Shown here: positions 8,571-17,104 of the stretch, piece after piece
Layout: every line of letters begins with the position of its first letter
Position numbering within the stretch: position 1 is the first letter of the stretch
Made by a program: the position numbers and the translations under genes
The notes under the pieces: generated by a model
Seen by the model: only the letters and a program-made list of their open reading frames with translations
Told to the model about the DNA's origin: nothing
Database searches by the model: none
NCBI RefSeq assembly: GCF_900143085.1
Contig: NZ_FRCZ01000001.1
Location: forward strand, 1,054,001 to 1,118,000
Reading direction: 5' to 3'
From: Gracilibacillus kekensis
Lineage (GTDB): Bacteria > Bacillota > Bacilli > Bacillales > Amphibacillaceae
Length of the DNA stretch: 64,000 nt

Positions 8571-9257
8571 ATGAGAAAAAATAGTATTCTATTATTTTTA
8601 ACACTTATTTTCACCGTATTTATTGCTGTTGCATGCAGCAACCAAAGTAGTAATAATGATGCCGAAAATAACGAAGTGGAATCAAATCAATCGAATGAAG
8701 ATGAAGTGAACAATTCCGAGGACTCAGCAAACGAGTCAAATTCTGATGACACACAGAATGATGATGGAACTGACACTGCTAATGACGATGAAAGCTCAAA
8801 TGATCAAACAAATGACGAGAATGAGCAATCAGATTCCTCTAATGACAGTGCTTCTTCAAATAACAATGAACTGCCCGAAACTATTGTGATAGATGAACAA
8901 ATTCAACACGAAGAAGGTGTTACTTTTACGCTTGAGCAAATCAACTTTAAAGAAGATCATATTACCGTAGATTTTAATGCCGAAAATTTCACTGGATATT
9001 CTCAATATCTAGCAAGTGCCGGAAGAGCCAAAGGTCAAAATTTAGGTGGTATCACATTAGAGGACGACACGGGTTTTGACTATCGATATATTGCGGATGA
9101 AGACTCAGACAGAATAGAGCTTGAGGATCAAGAAAAAGTAACTGGAACTGTTAGTTTTGCGGGAAGAATTCAGGAAGATGCCACATCATTAACCTTAATA
9201 TTTAATCCGGATATGAGTTTAAAATTTTCCTTTGAAGATATTGAGATCGAATGGTAG
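8571..9257 (+). CDS. Lipoprotein with acidic Asn/Asp/Ser-rich linker
   Basis: About 228 residues. The ATG at 8571 is chosen because GAGGAGG precedes it and it starts a lipoprotein signal (MRKNSILLFLTLIFTVF with lipobox AVAC). A longer open frame from 8388 runs through the upstream hairpin and is unlikely. After the lipid-modified Cys comes roughly 75 residues of N, D, S and E, a flexible acidic spacer typical of halotolerant cell-envelope proteins. A C-terminal beta-rich domain of about 120 residues follows, which I do not recognise. The protein should be anchored to the outer face of the membrane. It is 34 bases upstream of the OmpA-like lipoprotein and probably cotranscribed. Confidence 0.8.
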   Translation: MRKNSILLFLTLIFTVFIAVACSNQSSNNDAENNEVESNQSNEDEVNNSEDSANESNSDDTQNDDGTDTANDDESSNDQTNDENEQSDSSNDSASSNNNELPETIVIDEQIQHEEGVTFTLEQINFKEDHITVDFNAENFTGYSQYLASAGRAKGQNLGGITLEDDTGFDYRYIADEDSDRIELEDQEKVTGTVSFAGRIQEDATSLTLIFNPDMSLKFSFEDIEIEW

Positions 9258-9291
9258 TAATTAATTTATTTTTTGGAGAGGAGTATCCTCA

Positions 9292-10026
9292 TTGCATTCC
9301 AATTTTAAAAAGATGACTCATTTTTTTCCTCTTATTTTATGTGTGGTATTATTAACTGCTTGTATGAATGCAGGAGAAGATAATCCGGAATCATCAAAAG
9401 ATCCTAATGCATCAAGCGATGAAAACAATTCAGCAAATGAAGACCAGACCGAAAATGTCGAAAGCGATTCTGAGAATGAACAAAATATACCTAATTCGGA
9501 ATTCGTTATAAAAGAACTAAATATCCAATCAGAATTTACAATAACGGAGATACCTATTGGATCTATTTTTTTAAAAAGCAGCATAGATATGGATTCAAGT
9601 TTCGAAAAAGAAGTGATGGAAACATTAACTGAGTTTAATGCTGTAGGTACGGAAGATGGTGCAAAATTAACATTACCAGAAGATATTTTGTTTGATTTTG
9701 ATTCAGATGAATTACGACCTGAAGCAGATGAAGCAATTGATCAGCTCGCACAAGTGATTGATACAACCGATGATGATGTAACAATCGTTGGACATACAGA
9801 CAACAAAGGGCAGGATAGCTATAACCTTGAACTGTCAGAAAACCGTGCAAATGCTGTCCTAGATGCACTAGCAGACAAAGGTGTTGAGAAGAATCGTATG
9901 ACAGCTGAAGGAAAAGGTGCTTCGGAACCGATTGCTGAAAATACAAATAGTGACGGCTCAGATAATCCAGAAGGCAGACAAAAAAACCGCCGGGTAGAAG
10001 TAACCGTCCATGGTTTTAATAATTAA
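9292..10026 (+). CDS. OmpA-family lipoprotein (peptidoglycan-associated domain)
   Basis: 244 residues, starting at a TTG with GGAGAGGAG eight bases upstream. Lipoprotein signal with lipobox LLTAC (Cys about 24), an acidic linker, then the OmpA-like C-terminal domain at about 125-240. The domain shows FDFDSDELRPEA, VGHTDNKG, NLELSENRANAV and GRQKNRRVEV, including the Asp and Arg that bind diaminopimelate in the family. In a Gram-positive cell it should tether the membrane to peptidoglycan. The residue distance between lipid and domain is similar to that of its upstream partner's linker. Confidence 0.88.
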   Translation: MHSNFKKMTHFFPLILCVVLLTACMNAGEDNPESSKDPNASSDENNSANEDQTENVESDSENEQNIPNSEFVIKELNIQSEFTITEIPIGSIFLKSSIDMDSSFEKEVMETLTEFNAVGTEDGAKLTLPEDILFDFDSDELRPEADEAIDQLAQVIDTTDDDVTIVGHTDNKGQDSYNLELSENRANAVLDALADKGVEKNRMTAEGKGASEPIAENTNSDGSDNPEGRQKNRRVEVTVHGFNN

Positions 10027-10077
10027 GACAAAATATTGTTTTTAAGTTAAAAACTGACCATGCGTTATGTATTGTTA

Positions 10078-10157
10078 CGCAATAACAAGAAAGTGCGACA
10101 TAGCTGAAGCGGTTAACATTTGCTTTCAAATCGCTACGGCTTGTCCACTTCTCTTGC
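10078..10157. repeat. Dispersed intergenic repeat, copy 2 (inverted)
   Basis: Reverse orientation of the repeat at 4039-4132. It shares TGCGACATA near one end and CGCTACGGCTTGTCC (CGCT(A/T)CGGCTTGTC in both) at the other. It lies between the OmpA-like and VOC genes. No coding potential. Confidence 0.5.
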
Positions 10158-10223
10158 CATTAGCTATTGGGTAATTTTGTTTTTATAGTGTCACATTAAA
10201 ACTATAAATAGGGAGAGGTTCAT

Positions 10224-10586
10224 ATGATTCTTGGATTGCATCATGCGCAAATTACTATTCCAAAGGGTGCAGAAGAAGAAGGTAAGCAGTTTTATTGCAA
10301 CGTATTAGGGTTGGAAGAAGTAGAAAAACCAGAATCATTGAAAGGGCGAGGAGGATTTTGGTTAAAAGTTGGCGATCGAGACGTTCACGTAGGTACTGAA
10401 GATGGTTTTGACAGACGAACAACAAAGGCTCATTTAGCTTATTTAGTAGACAATATTTCTTATTGGAAAAGTGTTTTGGAACAAATGGGTATTCAAACAA
10501 TTGAAGGAGCTCCAATTCCGGGGTTTGATCGTTTTGAATTTAGAGATCCTTTTGGTAACAGGGTGGAAATGATTCAAAAATTATAA
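10224..10586 (+). CDS. VOC superfamily (glyoxalase/bleomycin-resistance type) protein
   Basis: 120 residues, a single vicinal-oxygen-chelate domain. Visible features are GLHHAQITIP at the start with a metal-position His, FYCNVLGLEEVEKP, and DRFEFRDPFGNRVEMIQ at the end with the last metal-position Glu. Substrate unknown; cytosolic. Good GGGAGAGG ribosome binding site. It stands alone between the intergenic repeat and the riboswitch. Confidence 0.85.
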   Translation: MILGLHHAQITIPKGAEEEGKQFYCNVLGLEEVEKPESLKGRGGFWLKVGDRDVHVGTEDGFDRRTTKAHLAYLVDNISYWKSVLEQMGIQTIEGAPIPGFDRFEFRDPFGNRVEMIQKL

Positions 10587-10726
10587 AATAAGATTAACGG
10601 AAGAAAATTTAGGATAGTTCTTTCCTTACGTTTGCTAGATGCCCCAAGTCCCTCCAAAATTTAACGCTTGCCAGAATCACTTATTGCTAGTACACTATTC
10701 AAAGTGTTAACTAAAAAAATTATATC

Positions 10727-10794
10727 GACCTGTATAACCTCAGAATATGGCTTGGGGGTCTCTACCAGGAACCTTAAAATCCTGATTACAGAAA
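10727..10794 (+). ncRNA. Purine riboswitch aptamer, adenine type
   Basis: The conserved purine aptamer core is clear: TATAACCTCAGAATATGG, a P2/L2 hairpin, TCTACC, the P3 arm AGGAACCT, TAAA and TCCTGATTACAG. P1 is formed by CTGTA (10730-10734) and TACAG (10787-10791). The ligand-reading base in the J3/1 segment (GATTA, versus GACTA in guanine aptamers) is T, which indicates adenine. The element precedes pbuE, as the adenine riboswitch does in B. subtilis. Confidence 0.93.
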
Positions 10795-10835
10795 ATGAAC
10801 TTCTCATTTTTTGTAATCAGGATTTTTTTATTTTT
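10776..10835 (+). terminator. pbuE: Riboswitch expression platform (terminator competing with P1)
   Basis: AAAATCCTGATTACA (10776-10790) pairs with TGTAATCAGGATTTT (10812-10826), extended by an inner AAAATGA/TCATTTT stem and followed by a T-rich run. The left arm includes the 3' strand of P1 and part of P3, so ligand binding and termination exclude each other. Adenine would therefore turn pbuE on, as in the B. subtilis homologue. Confidence 0.9.
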
Positions 10836-10861
10836 AATTTAGAAAGGACGTAAAACAAACG

Positions 10862-12040
10862 ATGAATTTTAAAATTTTTATACTAGCTTTATCAACGGTT
10901 GCCGTTGGACTCGTAGAACTAATTGTCGGAGGAATACTACCAACGATCGCCAATGATTTAAATATTTCATTAAGCTCTGCTGGACAACTCATTACAGTTT
11001 TTGCATTTGTGTATGCCATCTCTGGCCCTGTGTTATTAGTGCTCACTAGCAGAATCGAGCGAAAAAAGTTATATCTCATTTCCTTATTTATTTTCTTTAT
11101 CGGGAATATCCTGACTTACTTCAGTCCGAATTTTACCTTTATGATGATCGCAAGGGTCTTGACGGCCATGAGTACCGCACTAATTGTGGTCCTGTCCTTA
11201 ACGATCGCTGCCAAAATCGTGTCACCGGGACATAGAGCAAAGGCACTCGGTCTCATTTATATGGGTATTAGTTCGTCACTTGTTTTGGGTGTGCCACTGG
11301 GCATTTTAATCTCCGATGCATTTGGCTGGCGCGTGATTTTTCTAGGGATAGCTGTTTTATCCATTGGTTCCTTTATTCTTATTTCGATCTATTTAGAGCG
11401 AGTTCCCGGAGGAAATGCAATTCCACTTACCAAACAATTAAAAGCAGTAGGTAGTCTTAAATTAGGCAGTGCCCATCTTGCAACGATGTTTATGCTGGCA
11501 GGACATTATACACTTTATGCATACTTCACACCCTTTTTAGAAACAGAGCTTCAGCTGAATTCCGCATGGATTAGCATTAGTTATTTATTATTTGGGATTG
11601 CAGCAGTAAGTGGTGGAGCATTCGGGGGAGCCCTATCTGATTCGATCGGCACGCATAAAAGTATTCTTACGGTAATTGTGTTATTTGCCATTGTGCTATT
11701 CTTATTACCAGTAACTACTTTTTCACTGATTATATTTGTACCGATTATGATGGTTTGGGCAGCATTGAGTTGGAGTTTAGCTCCTCCGCAACAGAGCTAT
11801 TTGATTGAAACCGATCCTGCTACATCTGACATTCAGCAAAGTTTTAATAATTCTGCCTTACAAATCGGTATTTCTTTTGGCTCAGGGTTTGGTGGCATTG
11901 TATTAAGTCAAACCGGATCTGTTTCCTATATTGCTTGGTATGGTGGTGCACTTGTTATTATTTCTTTATTATGTGCTGTCTTTTCTTTAACAAGAAGCAC
12001 AACTGTGGACGCTGCGGAAGAACATTCTTACGGACAATAA
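10862..12040 (+). CDS. pbuE: Purine base/nucleoside efflux pump (MFS)
   Basis: Twelve-helix major facilitator exporter, 392 residues, closely resembling B. subtilis PbuE (YdhL) throughout, e.g. [34 protein letters not shown] and [14 protein letters not shown]. It exports hypoxanthine, adenine and purine nucleosides. Expression is expected to be switched on by adenine through the upstream aptamer. GAAAGGACG precedes the ATG at 10862. The last codons (SYGQ-stop) lie inside a repeat unit that starts at 12025, so the C-terminus has been rewritten by the repeat. Confidence 0.95.
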   Translation: MNFKIFILALSTVAVGLVELIVGGILPTIANDLNISLSSAGQLITVFAFVYAISGPVLLVLTSRIERKKLYLISLFIFFIGNILTYFSPNFTFMMIARVLTAMSTALIVVLSLTIAAKIVSPGHRAKALGLIYMGISSSLVLGVPLGILISDAFGWRVIFLGIAVLSIGSFILISIYLERVPGGNAIPLTKQLKAVGSLKLGSAHLATMFMLAGHYTLYAYFTPFLETELQLNSAWISISYLLFGIAAVSGGAFGGALSDSIGTHKSILTVIVLFAIVLFLLPVTTFSLIIFVPIMMVWAALSWSLAPPQQSYLIETDPATSDIQQSFNNSALQIGISFGSGFGGIVLSQTGSVSYIAWYGGALVIISLLCAVFSLTRSTTVDAAEEHSYGQ

Positions 12041-12175
12041 TCACGATAATTAAAAAAAGTGTCTGTAAGAATGAATCTAATGGACACTTTACCTCCATTT
12101 ACAGCAATTTTGTCTATGAGATCGATTCTTACGGACAAAAATTGCATGTTCTTCGATTTTTTGTCCGTAAGAAAT
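12025..12175. repeat. Tandem 50-bp inverted-repeat units, array A (3 units)
   Basis: Three units start near 12025, 12075 and 12126. Units 1 and 3 begin TTCTTACGGACAA and end with its near reverse complement TTTTTTGTCCGTAAGAA (unit 1 ends GTGTCTGTAAGAA). The middle unit is degenerate. Same family as 23940-24140. Unit 1 overlaps the pbuE stop codon. The array lies between convergent pbuE and the glycosidase gene, and the hairpins could terminate both. Confidence 0.8.
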
Positions 12176-12182
12176 AAGAAGG

Positions 12183-15100
12183 TCACACCGTAACATCCTG
12201 ATCTCGATAAGTCGCTGTAACTCTACCTTGTTTATCTGTTGCAAATAATACAGACCGTTCTTTTTCCAGCGTAAATTGATAAACCTGCTCCGTTGCAGTG
12301 TCTTGTATTTTGATCGTTGTGTCTCTTGCATATTCCGAAACAAAGGTATACAGATATCCATCACGGAAGGTTAGCTTTCTACCATAAATGCCTGGCAGGT
12401 TACCACCTTCGATCCATCGCAAATCGTCTTCAACAGCGGCATGCTTTAAAGCTTTCCGATATAAAGCAGTTAATACATCTGTACGTTCATTTAATTCTAC
12501 TGGGAGGGGAGACCATAGTAATGTTCCTTCGCCCAATTTTACTTCGATTAAACTGCTATCCTTTTGCTCTGAGACTACTTCTTTATTTATTTCTCCAATT
12601 CGACGATCACCGAATGAAACCGGGTAGTCGTCACCACCAATAGTCAGCACTTCTTCTCGAACTACATTCGATAAATGATAGTCTCCTAGTTCGTCTGTTA
12701 ATGGCTGTGAATGCTCCCAATATTCATTCAGTCCAATCGGTCCCGTCCATAATAAGGTAGCACCTGACACTTTAACATAATTGAATATTTTTTCTCTCGC
12801 TTCCTTACTGAAATTATGAGCGCTAGGTACGATCACTAACTGAACCGGCTGTTCCTCCAAAGCTTCTAAATGGTACTCTCCCATTGCGCGAAAAGAGACA
12901 TTCATTTGATACGCTAGCACCCTTGTTAAAGCAGTGGTCGCATCAAAGGCGAATTTTCGATTCGAAAAATCATTCGAATATGGAAAAATAACTGCGACAT
13001 CCTCTAACTGTCGTTCGTTAAACAGATCACGAATCGCTCCGATAAATCGTCCAAAATCATAGGAGACGTCTGCTTCCGGCTTTTGGGTACCATCTGCACG
13101 TAAAACGCCAATATTGGATTCATTGGTATTATCCATGTAAAAGTTGGTATTCCATAACCACTGGACGGCACCCGCTCCACCTGTTGAAAAGGAGTACGTA
13201 TATTTCCGCTCTAAAATATTGCGTAATTCCTTTTCGGAACGTTTGGCTTTACTGTCGGCGGTTTCGACATACATCATGCCTGTTTCCTGGATCAAATTTG
13301 GCTTATTCGGTGTTTTGGTGAAAATACCATCCCAGACTAACTGATCCATCAACCACCAGGAATGCACGGTCGTATAATCAACCGCTTCCTGATAGAAAAA
13401 TGGTGTTGGACGCTGACTGTACATCGCTTCATCCTGACCAACAGTAACAAGCTGTTTCGGATTCAGTGACTTGATCGTATCACTCAATTCCTTTGCCCAT
13501 TTGTTATGCATGTCCATCGTAAATAGTGTATAGTCGAGCCAGCGCAAACCTTTTTTCGGTTGCTTCATATCTTCTATATCAAAATTAATCTCTTCCTGTT
13601 CCGGTAATGTTACAGACGCAAAGTCCGGTAATTCTTCTGTCGTCATATCCCAGCGTTCTTGCAAAGCAGAGATCGAATCATGCCTTTCTTCAAGCCATGT
13701 TACAAAGGCCTTATGTTCAAAGCGATCGTGAGCAGAACGCGGCCCTTGGAAAATACGATTCGGATCAAACATCGACGGTTCGTTAATTAAATCCCATTGT
13801 ACATTTGTTGTGTTAGCATGTCTTGCTACAAGCGCTCGAATGAAGCGTTTCTGTGCTTTTACACTGCGTGGATCCAGATATGGATTTTCCCCTTCATAGG
13901 CAATCGGTGTAAAGGCAAAAAAGTTAAAGGTAACTTCGATGTCGTATTTTTTGGCCGTAAGCAAAAAGGCATCAATCGCACGCAAAACATCTTCAGACGG
14001 ATGTCCGTCGATGAACATTTGATGACGCCAGCCTGTCCAAAGACCGGTTCGAATCAAATTAATGCCTGCCTCTTTCATCGTTGCCATATCCTGATCCCAT
14101 ACCGCTACGTTTGGCATAAAAATAAATTTACGTGCCACATCTGACGTCATATAGGTTTGGCCTACGATTGGAAAAGGTCTGCCATCCTTTTTAAAATAAT
14201 CTCTTCCCGCTTCCATCACAGTTCCCTCTTGTAAAAGGTGAGGATCATTCCCCCAGAATCCTTGAGTGAATATTCGCTTTTCTCCTGATTCTGAAGTAGC
14301 AATACATTCGATTATATACTGACCTTTTTCAATTGCGAGATCAATTGGCACCTGCAGAAATTGCAGGTCATCTGTCGCTGTAATGGTTTCTCGCCCAGTC
14401 CAGACAACCTCTGTTTCCTTGGTAACGACTAACTCAAATTGCCAGTTTGCTGACTGCTTACGCATTTCTTCAATCTGAATGGTAATCGTCGCACGGTCAC
14501 CCGGCTGATACATGGCATAATTAGGCTTGACCCAGATTTCGGTTACACCTTTACTAGCAAAAGCAGACCATTCAATTAGAGCCTCGATTCCACCATCTTG
14601 CCAAAAAGGTTGAGCTATCGTTTGATTGATCATGATCCACCTGCCACCAGCAAAATCACCTTTTGTGTTCTCCAGTAATACAGCTGGTGCAGCGACTTCC
14701 CGTTCGTCCTTGGATATTCCTTTTAAGAGTGGATAGATATGGGCATCCATTGGACCGCTTGAACCATTTTCCTCTGGACGATCTTTATGTTTTGTTACAT
14801 GTAAAATCAGGTTGTGTGTCGATTCCACAGCAAATAACGACTCTTTCCCATCAAAAATCGGAACTCTCCTATCTGCCTGTAGTTTCACAACTGGGGCTGG
14901 ATCTACGGGTAGAATCTCATGAATCTGGAGCAGTCGATGGTAAGCTGTTTGTGCTCGTTCTATCTGCCACTCACCTTGTTCCGTAAGATGAACCGGGTTG
15001 CGAAAAGGCGCACCTCCGATATGAAGCAAGCCTTTGCCCTTTTGGAAGAATGCCAACAGCTTCGACCATACTTTTTTTGGAAAATATGGACCATGCAAAT

Positions 15101-15257
15101 GGACATAGCTGTTATAAGTAGGATCGGTTAAAGCCTCTTCCAACTGATTGGCACCTACCACCTCAATCGTATCATCAAGCTGTTCGAGCCATTCTTTGTC
15201 AGGTCTTGTACCCTCATATGGAAATTGCTCATCATAAAATAGTAGTGTCTTTGTCAT
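12183..15257 (-). CDS. Large clan GH-A glycoside hydrolase (GH42/GH5-like)
   Basis: 1024 residues, no signal peptide, so cytosolic. Parts seen: an N-terminal amidotransferase-like alpha/beta region (about 1-230, LLHIGGAPFRNPV), a beta-sandwich (about 240-335), a TIM barrel (about 340-760) and a second alpha/beta domain resembling a beta-galactosidase trimerisation domain (about 765-930). The catalytic pair of clan GH-A is visible: acid/base Glu493 in DLINEPS and nucleophile Glu658 in LIQETG. The substrate is not evident; a beta-galactoside, beta-mannoside or arabinoside from plant or algal glycan is possible. It ends a minus-strand operon with the sugar ABC importer and probably digests what that system takes up. 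Confidence 0.75.
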   Translation of the reverse strand: MTKTLLFYDEQFPYEGTRPDKEWLEQLDDTIEVVGANQLEEALTDPTYNSYVHLHGPYFPKKVWSKLLAFFQKGKGLLHIGGAPFRNPVHLTEQGEWQIERAQTAYHRLLQIHEILPVDPAPVVKLQADRRVPIFDGKESLFAVESTHNLILHVTKHKDRPEENGSSGPMDAHIYPLLKGISKDEREVAAPAVLLENTKGDFAGGRWIMINQTIAQPFWQDGGIEALIEWSAFASKGVTEIWVKPNYAMYQPGDRATITIQIEEMRKQSANWQFELVVTKETEVVWTGRETITATDDLQFLQVPIDLAIEKGQYIIECIATSESGEKRIFTQGFWGNDPHLLQEGTVMEAGRDYFKKDGRPFPIVGQTYMTSDVARKFIFMPNVAVWDQDMATMKEAGINLIRTGLWTGWRHQMFIDGHPSEDVLRAIDAFLLTAKKYDIEVTFNFFAFTPIAYEGENPYLDPRSVKAQKRFIRALVARHANTTNVQWDLINEPSMFDPNRIFQGPRSAHDRFEHKAFVTWLEERHDSISALQERWDMTTEELPDFASVTLPEQEEINFDIEDMKQPKKGLRWLDYTLFTMDMHNKWAKELSDTIKSLNPKQLVTVGQDEAMYSQRPTPFFYQEAVDYTTVHSWWLMDQLVWDGIFTKTPNKPNLIQETGMMYVETADSKAKRSEKELRNILERKYTYSFSTGGAGAVQWLWNTNFYMDNTNESNIGVLRADGTQKPEADVSYDFGRFIGAIRDLFNERQLEDVAVIFPYSNDFSNRKFAFDATTALTRVLAYQMNVSFRAMGEYHLEALEEQPVQLVIVPSAHNFSKEAREKIFNYVKVSGATLLWTGPIGLNEYWEHSQPLTDELGDYHLSNVVREEVLTIGGDDYPVSFGDRRIGEINKEVVSEQKDSSLIEVKLGEGTLLWSPLPVELNERTDVLTALYRKALKHAAVEDDLRWIEGGNLPGIYGRKLTFRDGYLYTFVSEYARDTTIKIQDTATEQVYQFTLEKERSVLFATDKQGRVTATYRDQDVTV

Positions 15258-15271
15258 CGATGTTCCTCCTC

Positions 15272-16144
15272 TTAACCTTTAACAGCACCTTGAGTCATGC
15301 CATTTACAATTTGTTTCTCCATAACTAAATAAAAGAGAATCGTTGGAATTAATACAAGCGTTAACCCGGCCATCTGTGCCGTATAATTAGTCGTATACTC
15401 ACCAGCAAAGTTTGCCAGTCCTAACGGCAATGTGCTTAAAGCGTCATCATTAATCAATACTAAAGCAAACGAGAATTCATTCCAGTTATTAATAAAATTT
15501 AAGATAATCGCTGTCGCTAATGCGGGACGACTCATCGGTAAAATAATCGACCAGAAAATCCGAAACGGACCACAGCCATCCATAATCGCCGATTCCTCGA
15601 TCTCTTTTGGAAAGGAACTCATAAAGCTTGTTAATAAGAAAATGGTAATTGGCAAATTAAATGCCACATATGGAAAAATCAATGCCAAATGCGTATTAAG
15701 AAAGCCGAGCTTTTGCATTAAGATGAACATCGGTACCAATGTCGCATGAATCGGCACTAGTAAACCGATCACAAAAAATCCGTATAAAATGTTTCTGCCT
15801 CTAAATTGAAAACGAGCTAAAAAGTACGAGGCAAATGCTCCTACCATGATACAAATCAGTAAGGCAACAATGCCGACGAATAAACTATTAAAGAAATAGG
15901 AGCCAATATTGGCGGTCACCCATGCCTCGACATAGTTGGAAAACACCCAGTCGTTAGGCAAACCAAACGGATCAAAAGAAAATTCCTGACCTGTTTTAAA
16001 TGAGTTCATAATCATCCAAAAGATTGGGTAAGCATTGACGATGGTAAATAAAAATAAAATCAAATAAATCGTGCTGCGTTTCACTCGCTTTTTCGAACGT
16101 GCCTGTTTTGAAATCTTATCATAATAAACCGTTGATTCACTCAT
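15272..16144 (-). CDS. Carbohydrate ABC transporter permease (MalG type)
   Basis: 290 residues, six predicted membrane helices after a short charged N-terminus. The cytoplasmic EAA loop reads ESAIMDGCGPFRIFWSIILPMSRPAL. Inner half of a CUT1-family oligosaccharide importer. It lies 3 bases after its partner permease and 14 bases before the glycosidase. No ATPase is encoded nearby; CUT1 systems in Bacilli usually share a distant MsmX-type ATPase. Confidence 0.9.
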   Translation of the reverse strand: MSESTVYYDKISKQARSKKRVKRSTIYLILFLFTIVNAYPIFWMIMNSFKTGQEFSFDPFGLPNDWVFSNYVEAWVTANIGSYFFNSLFVGIVALLICIMVGAFASYFLARFQFRGRNILYGFFVIGLLVPIHATLVPMFILMQKLGFLNTHLALIFPYVAFNLPITIFLLTSFMSSFPKEIEESAIMDGCGPFRIFWSIILPMSRPALATAIILNFINNWNEFSFALVLINDDALSTLPLGLANFAGEYTTNYTAQMAGLTLVLIPTILFYLVMEKQIVNGMTQGAVKG

Positions 16145-16147
16145 TAC

Positions 16148-17020
16148 CTACACCTCTTTTCTGCGGAGCAATTTCGTTGTTATTAGGATAAGGGCGATAC
16201 TAAAGACAAAGATTAAAACAGATATTGCACTACCATATCCATAACGAAGTCCCTCAAATGTTTTATCATACATATACGTCGCCATAACCTCTGTTGAGCT
16301 AGCAGGCCCGCCTGAAGTCATAACGAAAATTAAATCGAAAGTTTTTAAGCTACCACTAATACATAAAACGACCGATATTAAGATGATATTCCAAATCGAT
16401 GGTAAAACGATATGAATTGTCTTCTGCCATTCAGAAGCCCCGTCCAAATCCGCAGCTTCTAATATTTCACTTGGCACTGTTTGCAAAGCAGATAGAAAAA
16501 TAATAAAGTAAAGCCCAACAAATTGCCAAATAATCGTAATACATACTGCAACCATTGCCCACGTCGGATCCCCGAGCCAGTTTTGCTGCAGAGCACCTAA
16601 TCCGATTGCTTCTAAAAAGTTATTAATCATCCCATATTCGGAATTGTAAATCATCCGCCATGTGATCGAAATAACAACGGTTGAGATAACAACCGGCATA
16701 AAACCAATCGTTCGGAAAAATTTAGCACCTTTTATTTTCCGATTCAATAATAACGCTAAGGCTAAGGCAATCGGTATTTGACCAAATACTGACGCTAAAA
16801 CGACTAAAATATTGTTTCTGACCGATAACCAAAACACTTTATCTTGCAATACTTCCTGAAAATTTGCCAGTCCAACAAACTGCATATCTGAAAAACCATC
16901 CCAGGACATCGTCGAATAATAAAAGGAAATAAAGATCGGAACAATGCTGAAAATCAGATAAATCACTAATGCAGGTATAACACCTACTGCGATAATCCAT
17001 GGCTTTTTAAGTAAATGCAT
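16148..17020 (-). CDS. Sugar ABC transporter permease (MalF/UgpA type)
   Basis: 290 residues, six membrane helices. The EAA loop is EAADLDGASEWQKTIHIVLPSIW. It forms the heterodimeric channel with the product of 15272-16144 and receives sugar from the lipoprotein of 20514-21818. It follows the response regulator by 84 bases, so the operon is ordered binding protein, kinase, regulator, two permeases, hydrolase. Confidence 0.9.
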   Translation of the reverse strand: MHLLKKPWIIAVGVIPALVIYLIFSIVPIFISFYYSTMSWDGFSDMQFVGLANFQEVLQDKVFWLSVRNNILVVLASVFGQIPIALALALLLNRKIKGAKFFRTIGFMPVVISTVVISITWRMIYNSEYGMINNFLEAIGLGALQQNWLGDPTWAMVAVCITIIWQFVGLYFIIFLSALQTVPSEILEAADLDGASEWQKTIHIVLPSIWNIILISVVLCISGSLKTFDLIFVMTSGGPASSTEVMATYMYDKTFEGLRYGYGSAISVLIFVFSIALILITTKLLRRKEV

Positions 17021-17104
17021 GTGACCACTCCCTCCAACAGTTAACTTTCCACTATTATAAAAGGGCTTTCATTTTTCTGAAATCCTATAAAATTAACATT
17101 ATAT

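Noticed and set aside
10684-10712. Promoter for the riboswitch (TTGCTA, 17 bases, TTAACT)
   Set aside because: The -10 match is poor, so it is not listed as a feature.
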